A stretch of DNA of 64,000 bases from Prionace glauca (lineage: Eukaryota > Chordata > Chondrichthyes > Carcharhiniformes > Carcharhinidae), in NCBI GenBank assembly GCA_037974335.1, contig CM075743.1, forward strand, positions 7,932,449 to 7,996,448, given 5' to 3'. The notes under the pieces were generated by a model. That model was not told the origin of the DNA, made no database searches, and was given only the letters and a program-made list of their open reading frames with translations. Position numbers and translations under genes: made by a program. Each line of letters opens with the position of its first letter. Within the stretch, counting starts at the first letter, position 1. Shown piece by piece: positions 23,812 through 35,061 of this stretch.

Positions 23812-24098
23812 GAAAGGTACTTTATAAAGAGCAAGTTTTTGCTGTTGTTGTTGATTCAACCAATGAGTTAATAATAAATAAGATAATAATTCATTGCCCA
23901 TGTTAAATTGCCCCATTGTGTCAGGGGATTAGCAGGGTAAATATGTGGAGTAATGGGGATAGGTTCTGGGTGGCGTTGTGTAGTCTTGATGGACCGAATG
24001 GCCTCTATCTGCACTGTAGGATTCGATGATGAAAGGCACTTTAAAAAGAGCAAGTTATTGCTGTTGTTGTTGATTCCACCAATGAGTTAATAGTAAAA
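23812..24098 (+). repeat. SINE 3' piece flanked by ~65-bp direct repeats
   Basis: 23885-24035 is a SINE 3' region ('ggaccgaatggcctctatct'). It is bracketed by near-identical copies (23812-23878 and 24031-24098) sharing 'ttgctgttgttgttgattc' and 'ccaatgagttaata'. The flanks are much longer than a normal SINE target duplication. Confidence 0.65.
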
Positions 24099-26348
24099 AA
24101 TGAACATGTTTCTCTACCCAAGGCTGTGGTCAATGAGAGTTCTAATTTTAGATTTACTCACAGTGAAATTCTTACCCACGTGTAACAGATTGCACTCAGA
24201 GTTCTGAATTTTCCAAATGGTTCCAATGTTTGATCATTTTTTATTGAGTATAGAATTCTGTGAGTGACGGCTCCATCCTAAATAAGCACCAATTTGCAGC
24301 AATATTCCATTAACTTCCCAAATTCTTTAATGGTTGATGAGAAAGGCAAAGAGAGAGGTTGACATTGGAAATAAATGTGGGCTCATGTTTGCTGCAACTT
24401 GCAATGTTCATGGTTTGAAACTGCAAGAAAAATGTGTTGCTGTCCTCAGGGTGTGAGCTAGAAACCCTGTGAATGTACACTGGGTGTCAGTTACCAAATA
24501 CAGAGCTGTGTTTGCAGCAGCGAGAAGATCGGCGTTGACACAGCATTTGATACAGGCAAACAGCACGGGGGTTGCTACATTTGTTGAACATCAGATGATG
24601 CGGGGTGAAGAAGGAATGGCCAGGGATCATATCAGCTACACCATGGTGTGGACAAGTTATCCCAGAGAGACAGAGACATCAGGGAATGAGTATCAGAAAT
24701 CCAAGGGACAATTCTCCCAAAGTTCTGAATTGGTGGGAAAACTGTTTTAGATCACGATTGTTTTTTTAGTGTAGCTTCTCATTCGAGTCTCGGCACTCTG
24801 TGCAACGCTGAGATCAGAATCGGGAATCTTATTGACCACCCGGAGCTGGGGGGGGGGTCTATTCGCTCTGGAGTCTGACAGCTCTGGAACTCTGAGCATG
24901 TGCAGTGGTCCTGATCTGTCAGTCTCCCCATTTGCTGGCCAGCCCGATTGCTGGCCTGCCCAGGACCCTCGCAATGCTGCCCCTCCAGCCCCCTGCACGC
25001 CCCACGACCCGATCATGGCTCCCATGACAATTCCCAGGCCAGCCCTGACCTCACCCGCCGTGGAGCGCCCCGATATCCAGCGCGTCCCCCCCAGGAGTGG
25101 CAATCCCCTGACACCCCTCACCCCAGCAGAAACCCCCCGTTCCCCCCGGCCCCTCTGCTGACAGCTTCCCGGAGTCAGACCACCCCCCCTAACCCCCCGA
25201 GGGAGGCAGACGCCCCACCCCTGGAAGAACCCTCCCCCAGCCCACCCCGATCGCTGGCCTCCCTCCCTCCCTCCAGCCCAGATCGATCGCCATGCAGAGC
25301 GGCTGTAGGACCACCCCCACTGACTGCCCCTAAGCCCCACCCACAATAGGCCCCGCTCCCTTGGCACTGCCCGATGCCTCTCTAGGCTGTGTCAAAGTGC
25401 CCCTGTGTATGGGCACTTTGACACTTGGGCAGAATCGGGGGCACATGTTGGCATTGCCAGGGTGCCCATGCCTTGTGGGCATGAACCCCCTGCTGACTGA
25501 TTCCTCGGGGGGGGCCCCAATTGTCCCCTCCTCATTATGGTGGGGTCTTCCACTCGTTCCCTGAACGTGGGGATTTATTCCCCGCTGAATGAAGTGCTCC
25601 TACTGGGATGTGAGATTCCATCGGGCCCGAGTTGGGATGGACGACCCGGGAACAAATCCGCAAGTTGCTCAGCCTAGAGGTGAGCTGGACACAAGGCCTG
25701 TTCCTGTGCCCCAGCGCCATGGTTCATAAATAAAATAATTTAAACAACCAAATCATTACTCCAGCCCTGACCCTGAATCTGCACATTCTAGATTCCACAC
25801 ACATTCGTGTTCAATCAAAATCCCACTTCAGTCGAGACCGGTGTTGAATATAATGTCAATCCACCCCCACGAATTGCATATTTGGAATGCCAACTGATTC
25901 CAGTACCACTCCCGTTCTCGAGGCTTGGCGATTTCAGCCATTCCTGGGATTTTCTCCATCACAGAGAACCTCCATCTGAGGGAGGAAAATCTGAGCCATC
26001 TCGTCCCTCAGTATTACACTGGAATGTTCCTGTAGATTTTATACCCCAGTCTCTGGAGTGGGACCTGACCCTGCAATCCACCCATTCAGAAGCGCCAGTG
26101 CAAAGCTTGAGTGACAAGGTGACACAATAACAATGGCCACTGTACATTAACAAGAAATCATTGGCAGTGAAGCACTTTGGCACTGACAGCACGGCTCTAT
26201 ATTCATGTTTTCATTCAGCACAAACTAGAAAGATGAATACAGATATTGGAGAGTTTCCTCTGTACACAGTGGTAAATCTTATTAAAATGTTCCTCTCAGT
26301 ATTAAGCGGTTATTTACTTGGTCAATTATTGAAATGTTGTCTCCTCAG
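24099..26348. other. Intron 1, 3' part
   Basis: 24,840-25,700 is a C/G-rich low-complexity stretch whose long open frames on both strands look compositional. No Ig exon is visible. 26,280-26,348 is the branch/acceptor region of V1. Confidence 0.4.
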
Positions 26349-26669
26349 TTTCAGGTGCATTGTGGGCAGAAAAGAGAGTCACAGGAATTGTGGGAAGAGC
26401 GATCACAATAAATTGCCATTATAATGAACAATACAAACAAAATATGAAATATTGGTGTCATGGTTGGACTAACCAGTGCTCATATTTAGTGAGAACGGAT
26501 GATCCAGATGGACGGCGAGGGAGAATGTCGATCACAGATTACAAGGCACAAAGAATATTTGCTGTTACGATGAAGAATCTTCACTCCGGAGATGCAGGAT
26601 GGTATCGCTGTGGAATTGATACATCTGGCAAAGATCCAAAGTTTACTGTGGAGCTGCAAATATCTCTCG
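26349..26669 (+). CDS. V1: pIgR/CD300-type V domain exon (founder type)
   Basis: A 321-base exon, phase 1 on both sides (acceptor 'ctcctcag', donor G|GTACAT). It encodes a V-set Ig domain with Cys23 (TINCHY), Trp36 (KYWC) and Cys88 in GDAGWYRCGI, the hallmark of pIgR, CD300 and TREM-like receptors. It also keeps the second disulfide of that family: Cys37 just after the Trp and Cys44 (KYWCHGWTNQC). It lacks the Asn-Val-Thr site of most later V exons. It is the most divergent V in the array and the first after the leader; their junction completes a plausible signal peptide. The acceptor is chosen over the internal 'tttcag' six bases later because it aligns with V2-V11 and preserves frame. Confidence 0.88.
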
Positions 26670-27029
26670 GTACATTATTCTCAATGATTTTCTTTATTAC
26701 TGAAATGTCTGATCCATGTTTTATTTACAAGGAAACATTGACAGCTCCGATATTCCGAGGCTCTGCAGCAGTGCAGAGTCTGACAGCGAGAGGGCAGAGA
26801 CCTGGAAATCCGACTCTTGTGACACAAACTCAATTTGTGGCCTGTCCAACATTCTGATCAGAAACTTCAAACATGATCAGGCTAACAATTCCTTTAACTA
26901 TGGGATATTGTGAAAGAAATTACCCGCGATGTTCAGAATATTTTCCTGTCTCTGAAATGTATTAAATATCACACTGTCAGATTTTTACAGTCCGGATCAA
27001 TCTAATAGTCAGACATTATGAAGATAAGA

Positions 27030-27810
27030 TCATAAGATTATGAAGGGGACAGATAGAGTAGATGGTGATAAGCTTTTTCCGCTATTAGAAATGGATAGAA
27101 CGAGGGGTCACGGGCTTAGGGTGAGGAGGGCTAGATATAAGACTAATATTAGAGGGCAGTTTTTCACACAAAGGGTAGTGGGGATGTGGAATGCACTGCC
27201 GAGTAAGGTGGTGGAAGCAGGCACGCTAGGGTTGTTCAAGAGTCACTTGGACAGCCACATGAGCGGTCTACATATAGGGGGATATAGCAGGCCTTACTAA
27301 GCATTGTAGGCTTGGGGTCAGATTTAGCCTCAGGGATATAGAGTCTTTTAATAATGAAATTTTTATCCACAGGCACTTAAGTCCAGCAAGGGGCATGCGG
27401 GCGGCAGGTTGTGGTGGGCTGCTCTTGGATATTGCTTCGGGAGTTGCCTACTGCTTCATGTCGTTGGTGTGCGTAAACTGGACCATCTCGAGGGCATCAT
27501 GGCAGCTCAGAGGCTATCTCTGTTGCTGTGCGGACACATGGATTTGGGCCTGTGTCCGTGGGAGTTTGCGCGTTCTCCCCATGGTTGCGTGGGTTTCCTC
27601 CGGGTGCTCCGGTTTCCTCCCACATCCCAAAAATGTGCTTTTAGGCTGATTGATTGGGTAACAAATTGTCCCTATATTGGACCTCCCTGATCCTCACACA
27701 TTAGGCATAGACTAGAATCATGAATAGGTCACTGACCATGGGACGGCGGCGCGGGCTCGTTGGGCCGAAGGGCCTGTTTCCCGTGCTGTTTTGTTCTTTG
27801 TTCTTTGTAT
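27030..27810 (+). mobile_element. CR1-like LINE 3' end with SINE-like body
   Basis: 27040-27300 reads as the end of ORF2 (MKGTDRVDGDKLFP, GQFFTQRVVGMWNALPSKVV). 27540-27700 is a tRNA-SINE-like body ('gggtttcctccgggtgctcc'). 27740-27810 is a LINE tail with GGGCCGAAGGGCCTGTTTCC and TTCTTTGTTCTTTG. Two insertions, or a SINE carrying the LINE tail, are both possible. Confidence 0.7.
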
Positions 27811-28104
27811 TAACAAAGTGAAGTGAGCAGCCAGTTGGTAGTAATTGTCCCTTGTTGGTTTAGTACTGAATGGTGGGGCTGTGGGGGTGGGTGGGGGAGC
27901 ACAGAGGGGTCAAATTCACAGAAATTGACAATATGTTGGGAAGCCAGTCAAGCTCCCAACATCCGTATGTATCCGCATTGTGTCAGTTTGTTCTTCTTTC
28001 AAATAAACCAGTGAAAACTCAGGGTGAAGCTGACAGATTAAAAGTTAAATTGGCAAATTTAACAATTAAATAATCCAATATGGCGAAAGCCCCTGAAAGG
28101 GATC

Positions 28105-28640
28105 AAAGAAGAAAGAACAATACAGCACAGAAACAGGTCCTTTGGCCCTCCAGGTCTGCACCAATCACATTTACCTATCTAGACCAATCGTGCAAATCCC
28201 TCTCTTCCCTGTTTGTTCATATGCCTGTCAGGATAAGTCTTAAATGTGGCTAATGTAACTGCCTCAACAACCTCATTGGCAGTGTGTTCCAGATCCCCAC
28301 TCACCATCTGTGTAAAAAAAAGTTCCCCTGCACATTTCTACTGAACCTGTCCCTCCGAGCTTGAACTTGTGCCCCCCTTGTAATTGTCATTTCTGCCCTG
28401 GGAAAAGCTTCCAACTGTTCACTCTATCTGTAACTTTCATAATTTTATAAATTTCTATCAGGTTGCTCCTCAGCCTCAGTCTTTCCAGGTAGAATAATCC
28501 CAATTCTTTCAAACTCTCCTCAGAGTTAATACTCTCCATACCAGGCAACAACCCGATAAATCTTTTCTGCAATCACTCTAAAGCTTCTACATCCTCCTGG
28601 TTGTGTTGAGACCTGAATTGGACACCATATTCCAAATTTT
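28105..28640 (-). mobile_element. CR1-like LINE 3' fragment, antisense
   Basis: Antisense CR1 3' end: 'acaatacagcacagaaacag' at its 3' side and 'tttctatcaggttgctcctc' inside. The minus strand reads RFIGLLPGMESINSEESLKE with stops elsewhere. 5'-truncated and decayed. Confidence 0.75.
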
Positions 28641-29729
28641 CCACATGATCATAAAAATCTCCGAGGAAACTTTAAATGTGTCAGTCAGTGTGTGATCAAA
28701 TCCCCCCAGTGAGAGACTGGTTATCAATTTCTGTCTATTAATCACTCAGTCAGTGCAATTACTGGAATCTACCTGTGCCAGCTCGGGTTACTGAACAAGG
28801 GCAGAAGACAGAGGCAATGGGGGAGGCTGAAGAAGTGACTGGGAAAGATGCCAAGAGGCATTGGAACCTCACTGCTTATTTCTAACCGGATTGTGTGAAA
28901 GGTTTAATATCAGTATTTACAGGGTGTTAACTTTCACAACAGTGGTGGGAATGTGTATTTCTGGGTGACATTTTGGTGATTGTATCTATCAGATCAGCAT
29001 GGGTGGTTCTCAGGCTGTTTTATTTTGGGTCTCAGATGAGGACCCAGGTGACCAATAGCATCAATAGCAGCAACTGCCTCCTCCACACAGACCCTGAGCT
29101 CCACAAGACAAAGGAATGAACAGAGACAAGCAGCTCGCTGACGGGCAATCCCACAACACAGGGAGGACACGTTTCCTGATCAGCTTCCTTGATGTGTTGG
29201 AATTCCAGTGTCTAAAGAGGCTCATTTGACAACAACCAGAACGCTTCTCCAACACAGATTGACTCCATCTGAAATGTGGTCAGCAGGTCCAAATCCCTGT
29301 AGAGAGTCTGGCAGCGTAGTGCTGAGTGGGCCACTGTACATACAATCTGTCACTGCGGATATTGGCGCATGCGCACTGGTCCCCTCGTCATTGGCCTCCC
29401 GATGGCTGGCCATCTCGATCTCCTCCACCATCTCACCACTGGCCTACCAGAGCTCTCCTGGGCCAGCCCTGATTTCCCCTCACTCAGATGGCCAGCACCA
29501 ATCTCCCCTCCGACCCAGATGGCAAGCCTGGATCTCTCCCCACGGAGATGGCCAACGCTGTTCACCCTCCCCTTTCCCTCTCTTACCGATCCCAGTGCAC
29601 AGTGTCAGTGAAAACCCCACAACTCATTGAGCCCCGAATAGGCTCCACCCTCCAGTATGTCACCCCCCCCCCCTCCAACTCCCCAGCACCACCCACATTG
29701 GCACTGGTGCCTGATGGGAGGTGCAAGTA

Positions 29730-30060
29730 TTTGTTTTTCATTCATTTGGGGACATGGGCATCGTTGGCTGGATGGCATTTATTGCCCATCCTGAAAGGTT
29801 TGAGAATCCATTTCAGAGGACAGTTATGAATTAGTCACATTGTTTTGGTTCTGGAGTCACATGTAGGCCAGACCAGGAAAGGATGGTAGATTTCATTCCC
29901 TAATAGGCATTAGTGAACCAGATGGGTTTTTCCAACAACCGACAATGGTTTCATGGTCATCAGTAGGTTCTTAATTCCAGATTTTCTTTATTGAAATCAA
30001 ATTCAACCACCTGCTGTGGTGGGATTTGAAGACGGGTCCCCAGAACATTAACTGAGATTC
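29730..30060. repeat. Dispersed shark repeat
   Basis: Contains 'ggacatgggcatcgttggct' and 'atttattgcccatcctgaaa', a repeat I recognise as common in elasmobranch sequence; class not established. Confidence 0.5.
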
Positions 30061-30089
30061 TGGATTAATAGGCTTGCGAGAAGACCACA

Positions 30090-30290
30090 AGGCCATCACC
30101 TCCCCATGGATATATGCATATCTTTGGTTGTGGGAGGAAACTGAAGCACCCAGAGGAAAAAATGCAGGCACGGAGAGAACATGCAAATTCCACACTGACC
30201 ACACAGACAATGCTGGAATTGAATCCGTGTCCCATGTGTGTGAGGCTGCAGTGCCAATCATGTGCCACTGTGCCACACTGGGTTGACTGA
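30090..30290 (-). repeat. SINE (HE1-like), antisense fragment
   Basis: Body 'gtgggaggaaactgaagcac' followed by a head region with 'gaattgaatccgtgtcccat' and 'gtgccactgtgccacact'. Confidence 0.7.
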
Positions 30291-30738
30291 ACAAGCAATC
30301 CAATCTAATCCCACCATCTAGTTCTTGATCCAGAGCCCTGTAGGTTACAGCATCTCACGGTTAATCCATTTTGTTTTACGTGATCAGGTTATCCACCTCT
30401 CCCACCCTCTCCAACTCTTCCAGGCAGTGAGTTCCAGACCCTCAACATCCCCCGACCGAAATAACACAATGCTCCAAGTCTCCTCTAATCCGTTCACCAA
30501 TTAATGTAAATCTTTAGCTCATGCTTCATGGTCTGATCTGGAGAGCTGCTATGTTCTGATATAATAGTAGACATTGTAGTTCAGGCTGCTTGTCGGATGG
30601 AGAAATATGGAGAGCGAGATGTGTTGGTGAGATTGCAACGTGACTGACCCTGAATGAGAGGTTGATGAGCTGAAATTCACAGAGTGTTTGATTTTCAGAT
30701 GTTCAGTCAGTTTCTGAATGTTTGTTTCTTTCCCACAG
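30291..30738. other. End of V1-C1 intron
   Basis: 30,345-30,500 resembles an antisense LINE 3' scrap ('caggcagtgagttccagacc'). The C1 acceptor tract 'tgtttctttcccacag' ends at 30738. The fossil SINE tail found upstream of all later C exons is absent here. Confidence 0.55.
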
Positions 30739-31062
30739 AACGGGTCTCTGTTCCTGAACTCAGATTTTTAACACCACCAAACGTCTCATGTTCTGGGGGC
30801 TCAGTGTCCGTCTCCTGTGAATCTGTCCGGGGATCACTTCCCATTCAGTACACATGGTATGAAAAGACCCCATCTGAAGATTCAAAAATCTCTGACACCA
30901 ATAAACTGGATCTACGTTGTCAATCCTTCACACAGCAACATCATCAATATTACTGCACAGCCTCAAATAACCAGGGACAAAAATCCAGCAAAATGGTCAG
31001 AGTGTCAGTGATCCACATTTCAGAGAATGATTGCAGTTATTTAACACAAATCAGCAACATTG
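30739..31062 (+). CDS. C1: C2-type Ig domain exon (founder type)
   Basis: A 324-base, phase 1-1 exon of 108 codons. The core disulfide is Cys27 (SVSC) to Cys73 (YYC), with Trp40 in YTWYEK, as in C2/I-type domains of FcR-like or SLAM/CD22-like proteins. Three further cysteines sit at 18 (NVSC), 61 (LDLRC) and 99 (ENDC). Residues 18 and 61 could form a second disulfide; 99, in the tail leading to the next domain, has no obvious partner. Asn15 is a glycosylation sequon (N-V-S). It differs from C2-C10 at Arg60 (His elsewhere), QGQKSSKMVRV in the FG loop and G strand, and start ERVSV rather than EPVSV. I cannot decide the exact IgSF family without a search. Confidence 0.88.
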
Positions 31063-32213
31063 GTAAATATCACTTTAAGCTTCAAAAACTACAACTAATT
31101 TTTAAAGTCTGAATTGCTCACAGTTTAATTTCTATTAATTGCTCAAAGCAATTGGAATTGAAATATAATTGCATTTATTTGGCAGTTTTCACATCTTCAG
31201 GACAGTTTTAAAGTTCATTCTGGTCAATGCTGGAACTGATTCAGAGCCATTGTTGTGATGTAGGAAGCTCAGCACCAATTTATGAGCAATGAGCTCCCTC
31301 AAACAGCAATGTGATCATGAGCAGACAATCTGCTGTCTGACAATTGCTGTTTGAGAATATAATAACTCCAGGAGCTGGATGGGAATGAAGCGAGCTTTTG
31401 ATGCACAAAATGAAAATAAACGATAACCACATGCCTGTGGTGAACACAAAGTTCATGGCGAAATGGGGCTGTTCATAGAACAGCTCCATTGTATGAAGCA
31501 AGACCTTGAGAGGATCGATGAACATTTTAATCCTGGTGGGCACAGAAGACATCGATCACTTTGGCAGTAGCTGTATGTTCCCTTGCCAAGGACACCCATC
31601 TGCGAATATGGCAGAAGAAGAGGGCATCGAGGTTGTGGGGAGTGGGAGTGGGGATGTTGACAGAGAAGGGCTGATGTTGGGTTGAGTGCCCTGTTCTTTG
31701 AGTGGCAGAATGTTGAGGGGAGGTTGACCCTTTATGTGAGGGACTTTCCCCTTGTCCACTGGAGGTCCCAATGTCCATGAGGTAGTGACTGATATCTGTG
31801 GGCAACAGGGGGATTCTTTAACTTAACTTTAGCTTCTACTTTAAAACTGGTGCCCGATCTCTATGGAGACAGCCTTGCCAGCTCAATCAGGCCCCGCCCC
31901 AACTAGAGTGACAACACAAACCACACCCCGTGATTTTTTTTTGACAATGTCAAGAGATCTGGTGGGAAAAGCTGTCTGTCTTTCCGGATAGAAACTCACC
32001 GGTTTTCAGTCTCAACCTGACAATTTGAATTTTTTCTGGAAAATTCCACTCATTAAATGAATGTACCCAACACCTCAAACAAGGAGGTATTCAATTGCAT
32101 TGGAAGATGTGTTGGACAGATTTCTCTGAACAAAATGGTAAATCCCATTGAAATATATCTGTTTGTATGAAACAACTATTTCCAGTTTAATTTTTGACCT
32201 ATTGTCTTTTCAG
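31063..32213 (+). other. C1-V2 intron (type A, shortened)
   Basis: 1,151 bases. It has the type-A approach to the V exon ('aggaggtattcaattgcatt'). It lacks about 1.1 kb present in the otherwise homologous C5-V6 and C8-V9 introns (the break corresponds to about 31,615). The missing part includes sequence homologous to type-B introns, so a deletion here is likelier than insertions there. Confidence 0.7.
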
Positions 32214-32522
32214 CTCCAAGTGCATTGCGGGCAAAAAATAAGGTAACAGGAGTTTTGGGAAGAGCGATCAGTATCGATTGTCACTATGACAAATTGTCCC
32301 AGTCACATGTGAAATATTGGAGTCGTCAGTGCTCTGTTTTGGTAAAATCAGACGATCCAGATCGACGGCGAGGGAGAATGTCGATCACAGATAACAAGTC
32401 ACAAGGATTATTTGTTGTTACTATGGAGGATCTTCGCCCAGGAGATGCAGGATGGTACAGCTGTGGTATTTCTAAGCCCGGCCTCCTTTCAATATTTCCT
32501 GTAAAGCTACAAATATCTGACG
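32214..32522 (+). CDS. V2: V-type exon, first of the short form
   Basis: A 309-base, phase 1-1 exon of 103 codons (acceptor 'gtcttttcag', donor G|GTAAAT). Core: Cys23 (SIDCHYD), Trp36, Cys84 in GDAGWYSCGI. Compared with V1 it is four codons shorter after Trp36: KYWSRQC replaces KYWCHGWTNQC. Cys37 is therefore Ser, and Cys40, equivalent to Cys44 of V1, has lost its partner. This form is shared by V2-V11. V2-specific residues are LRAKNKV at the start (no N-V-T site), PDRRRG and ISKPG in the CDR3-like loop. Confidence 0.9.
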
Positions 32523-33758
32523 GTAAATTGTTCTCATTGATTATCTTTATTAATCTTGACTGAAATGACTGATCGGTGTTTTTCTGGGAGGAGACATTGA
32601 CAGATCCGATATCCGGAGGCTCTGCGGCAGTGCAGAGTGTGGCAGCGAGAGGGCAGTTAGAACAATGATTATGTTGGAGGAATTGTAATTCGGAGGCTCA
32701 GAGTAATGATCCAGAGAGATGTGTTCAGATTTATTACACCTTGGACCACACTCCCCTGGTTAACAAGTTGGCAGAAAACCCACCCATAGACCTGTTGGCT
32801 AGAAAATAGATCTTGACCATTTACCAGTTATTCACCAGATACTCACCAACAGCTCACCTCTCCTGTAATAAATTCCTTCAGCTCATTAAACCTTCACACT
32901 CAGCTGAAGTCAGACTCCAGCGCTGAGTTCAAAAACAAAGGGACTCAGCACATAATGAGCAGTTCAAGCCAGTTTCCCGAATTAACTATTTCAGTTGCTG
33001 CCAGCTGATAGTTTCTATCTTCCATCTCACATCCTTTGGATGATATTTACGTTGGAATTTTACTGCCTTGCCCGCTGTGGTATTGGAGCGGGTGTGGGGC
33101 AGACAACAGAAATGTCTGTTGACCTTGGGCAGGATTTTCCAGTCTCGCTCATTTGAGGCCATAAAACCTCACCCTCTACTTTAAACAGTACAGGCACTTA
33201 AATGTTAAATGGGACTTACTGTTAAATGTTAAAACAAATACAAACAATGGCTGGAATTCACCAAACTCATCCAGAGCTGGAATTATCCATTCCCACTGTG
33301 AATGCAGATTTGCCTGAGCGCCAAATTCCCTATTCCAACTGGCAGTGGGGGCTGATCACCCGATATCGGAGAATTCAGGTCAAGGTTAGATTTTAGGAAA
33401 GGTATTTAAATCTCCGTTATCTCAGCAAACATCCACAATCATGCTTGTCTCTAACTAATGTCCTATCATGAATATCTGCTGTCCATGAGAACAATGAATA
33501 GATACTACCTGCATTCGGCCAAGTTTCCACTGCCAACTCTTTCTCTCTCTCTGACACTTTCCCTTCCTCCTCAAGTCCTGGGTGAGGTTGAGAAATATTG
33601 ATAATATGAAACTATTTAACATTTTGGTCATTCTAATGATTAAAGTTTTTACGTTTAAAGTTGATGCTTTTTTTAATTAGTGTCACAAGTCGGCTGACAT
33701 TAACACGGCAATGAAGTTACTGTGAAAATCCGTTAATGCCAATTTTTTTTTCCCACAG
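32523..33758 (+). other. V2-C2 intron with SINE tail at the acceptor
   Basis: 1,236 bases. It carries the conserved post-V block ('ggaggaattgtaattc') and the dispersed repeat with 'tgggcaggattttccagtct'. An antisense SINE tail at 33677-33730 ends 28 bases before the C2 exon. Confidence 0.75.
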
Positions 33759-34082
33759 AGCCCGTGTCTGTTCCTGAACTTAAATTTCTATCACCACCAA
33801 ATACCTCATGTTCTGGGGGTACAGTGTCCGTCTCCTGTGAGTCTGTCAGGGGATCATTTCCCATTCAGTACACATGGTATGAAAAGACCCCGTCTGAAGA
33901 TTCAAAGATCTCTGACACCAATAAACTGGATCTACATTGTCAATCCTTCACACAGCAACATCATCAATATTACTGCACAGCCTCAAATAACCAGGGAGAC
34001 AAATCCAGTGAAATGGTTACAGTGTCAGTGATCCACATTTCAGAGAATGACTGCAATTATTTAACACAAATCAGCAGCATTG
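33759..34082 (+). CDS. C2: C2-type Ig exon, g-type acceptor
   Basis: 324 bases, phase 1-1. Same five-cysteine pattern as C1, with His60 as in all later copies. Variants: N-T-S sequon, SGGTVSV, ESVRGSF in the BC region, QGDKSS in the FG loop, ENDCNYL. The acceptor is CCCACAG|AGCCC, the 'g' subtype shared with C4, C6, C7, C9 and C10. Confidence 0.9.
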
Positions 34083-34752
34083 GTAAATATTGCGTTAAGC
34101 TTCAAAAAATTAAACTCATGTTTTAAATTAATGTCTGTCTGAATTGCTCACAGGTTTAGATCTATTGGTAGTTCCAAGCAATTTTAATAAAAATAGAATT
34201 GCATTTATTTATCACTTTTCACAGCTTCAGGACAGTTTTAAATTCCATTCTGATTGATGCTGGAACTGATTCAGAGCCATTGTTGTGACGTAGGAAGCTC
34301 AGCACTAAATTAAGATCAATGAGCTTCCTCAGAGAGCAATGTGATCATGAGCAGACAATCTGCTGTCTGAGGATTGCTGTTTGAGAATGCAATAACTCCA
34401 GGAGGTGGATCTGAAAGAGGTGTGTTGTTATTGTGCAAAGTGAAAATGAGCAATAACAACATACCTGTGCTGAACACAACAAACCCCAACCAGGGCTAAA
34501 AGATTAATGGAACCTCTCAAGGTCTTGCTTTATCAAGGGCTAATTATTCAATCCCATTATGGTTGTCTAATTATCAATCCTGAGGGAGCACATATTCAAT
34601 GAGCCAAATGATATCAAACAGGGAAGTATTTAATTGCATTGCAATATGCTTTGGAGAGATTTCTAAGAACACAGTGGTAAATCCTACTGAAACATATCTG
34701 TTTTGAATTAAACAATTATTTTAGTTCAATTTTTGACCTGCTATTTTTTCAG
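34083..34752 (+). other. C2-V3 intron (type B)
   Basis: 670 bases, the standard type-B length. The V approach contains 'gagatttctaagaacacagt' and 'atttttgacctg'. No mobile element beyond shared old sequence. Confidence 0.7.
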
Positions 34753-35061
34753 CTCCGAGTGCATTGTGGGCAAAAAATAATGTAACAGGAGTTTTGGGAA
34801 GAGCGATCACTATCGATTGTCACTATGACAAATTGTCCCAGTCACATGTGAAATATTGGAGTCGTCAGTGCTCTGTTTTGGTAAAATCAGATGATCCAGA
34901 TGGACGGAGAGGGAGAATGTCGATCACAGATAACAAGACACAAGGATTATTTGCTGTTACTATGGAGGATCTTCGCTCAGGAGATGCAGGATGGTACAGC
35001 TGTGGTATTGATAAGTCCGGCTTCCTTTCAATATTTCCTATAAAGCTACAAATAACTGACG
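34753..35061 (+). CDS. V3: V-type exon (type B intron)
   Basis: 309 bases, phase 1-1. It has the N-V-T sequon (KNNVTG) absent from V1 and V2. Distinctive residues: LFAVTM, LRSGDAG, DKSGFLSIFPIKLQIT. Cys40 unpaired. Confidence 0.9.

Larger units (their letters stand above)
3966..26348 (+). other. Intron 1 of the receptor gene (inferred)
   Basis: Donor GGTGAGT at 3966 and acceptor 'ctcctcag' at 26341-26348 bracket about 22.4 kb. It is full of mobile elements, listed separately. I found no further Ig exon in it, but a divergent small exon could be missed. The splice itself is inferred from phase and signal-peptide continuity. Confidence 0.6.
26670..30738 (+). other. V1-C1 intron
   Basis: About 4.1 kb. 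Just after V1 it carries the conserved block 'ttgacagctccgat', also found after every later V exon. It holds LINE and SINE fragments listed separately. 28,641-29,730 contains no recognised feature. Confidence 0.7.

Noticed and set aside
24747-25367. Long open frames on both strands (up to about 206 codons) at 24.75-25.37 kb
   Set aside because: They lie in C/G-rich low-complexity sequence, are open on both strands, rich in Pro, Gly and Arg, and have no domain or splice context.
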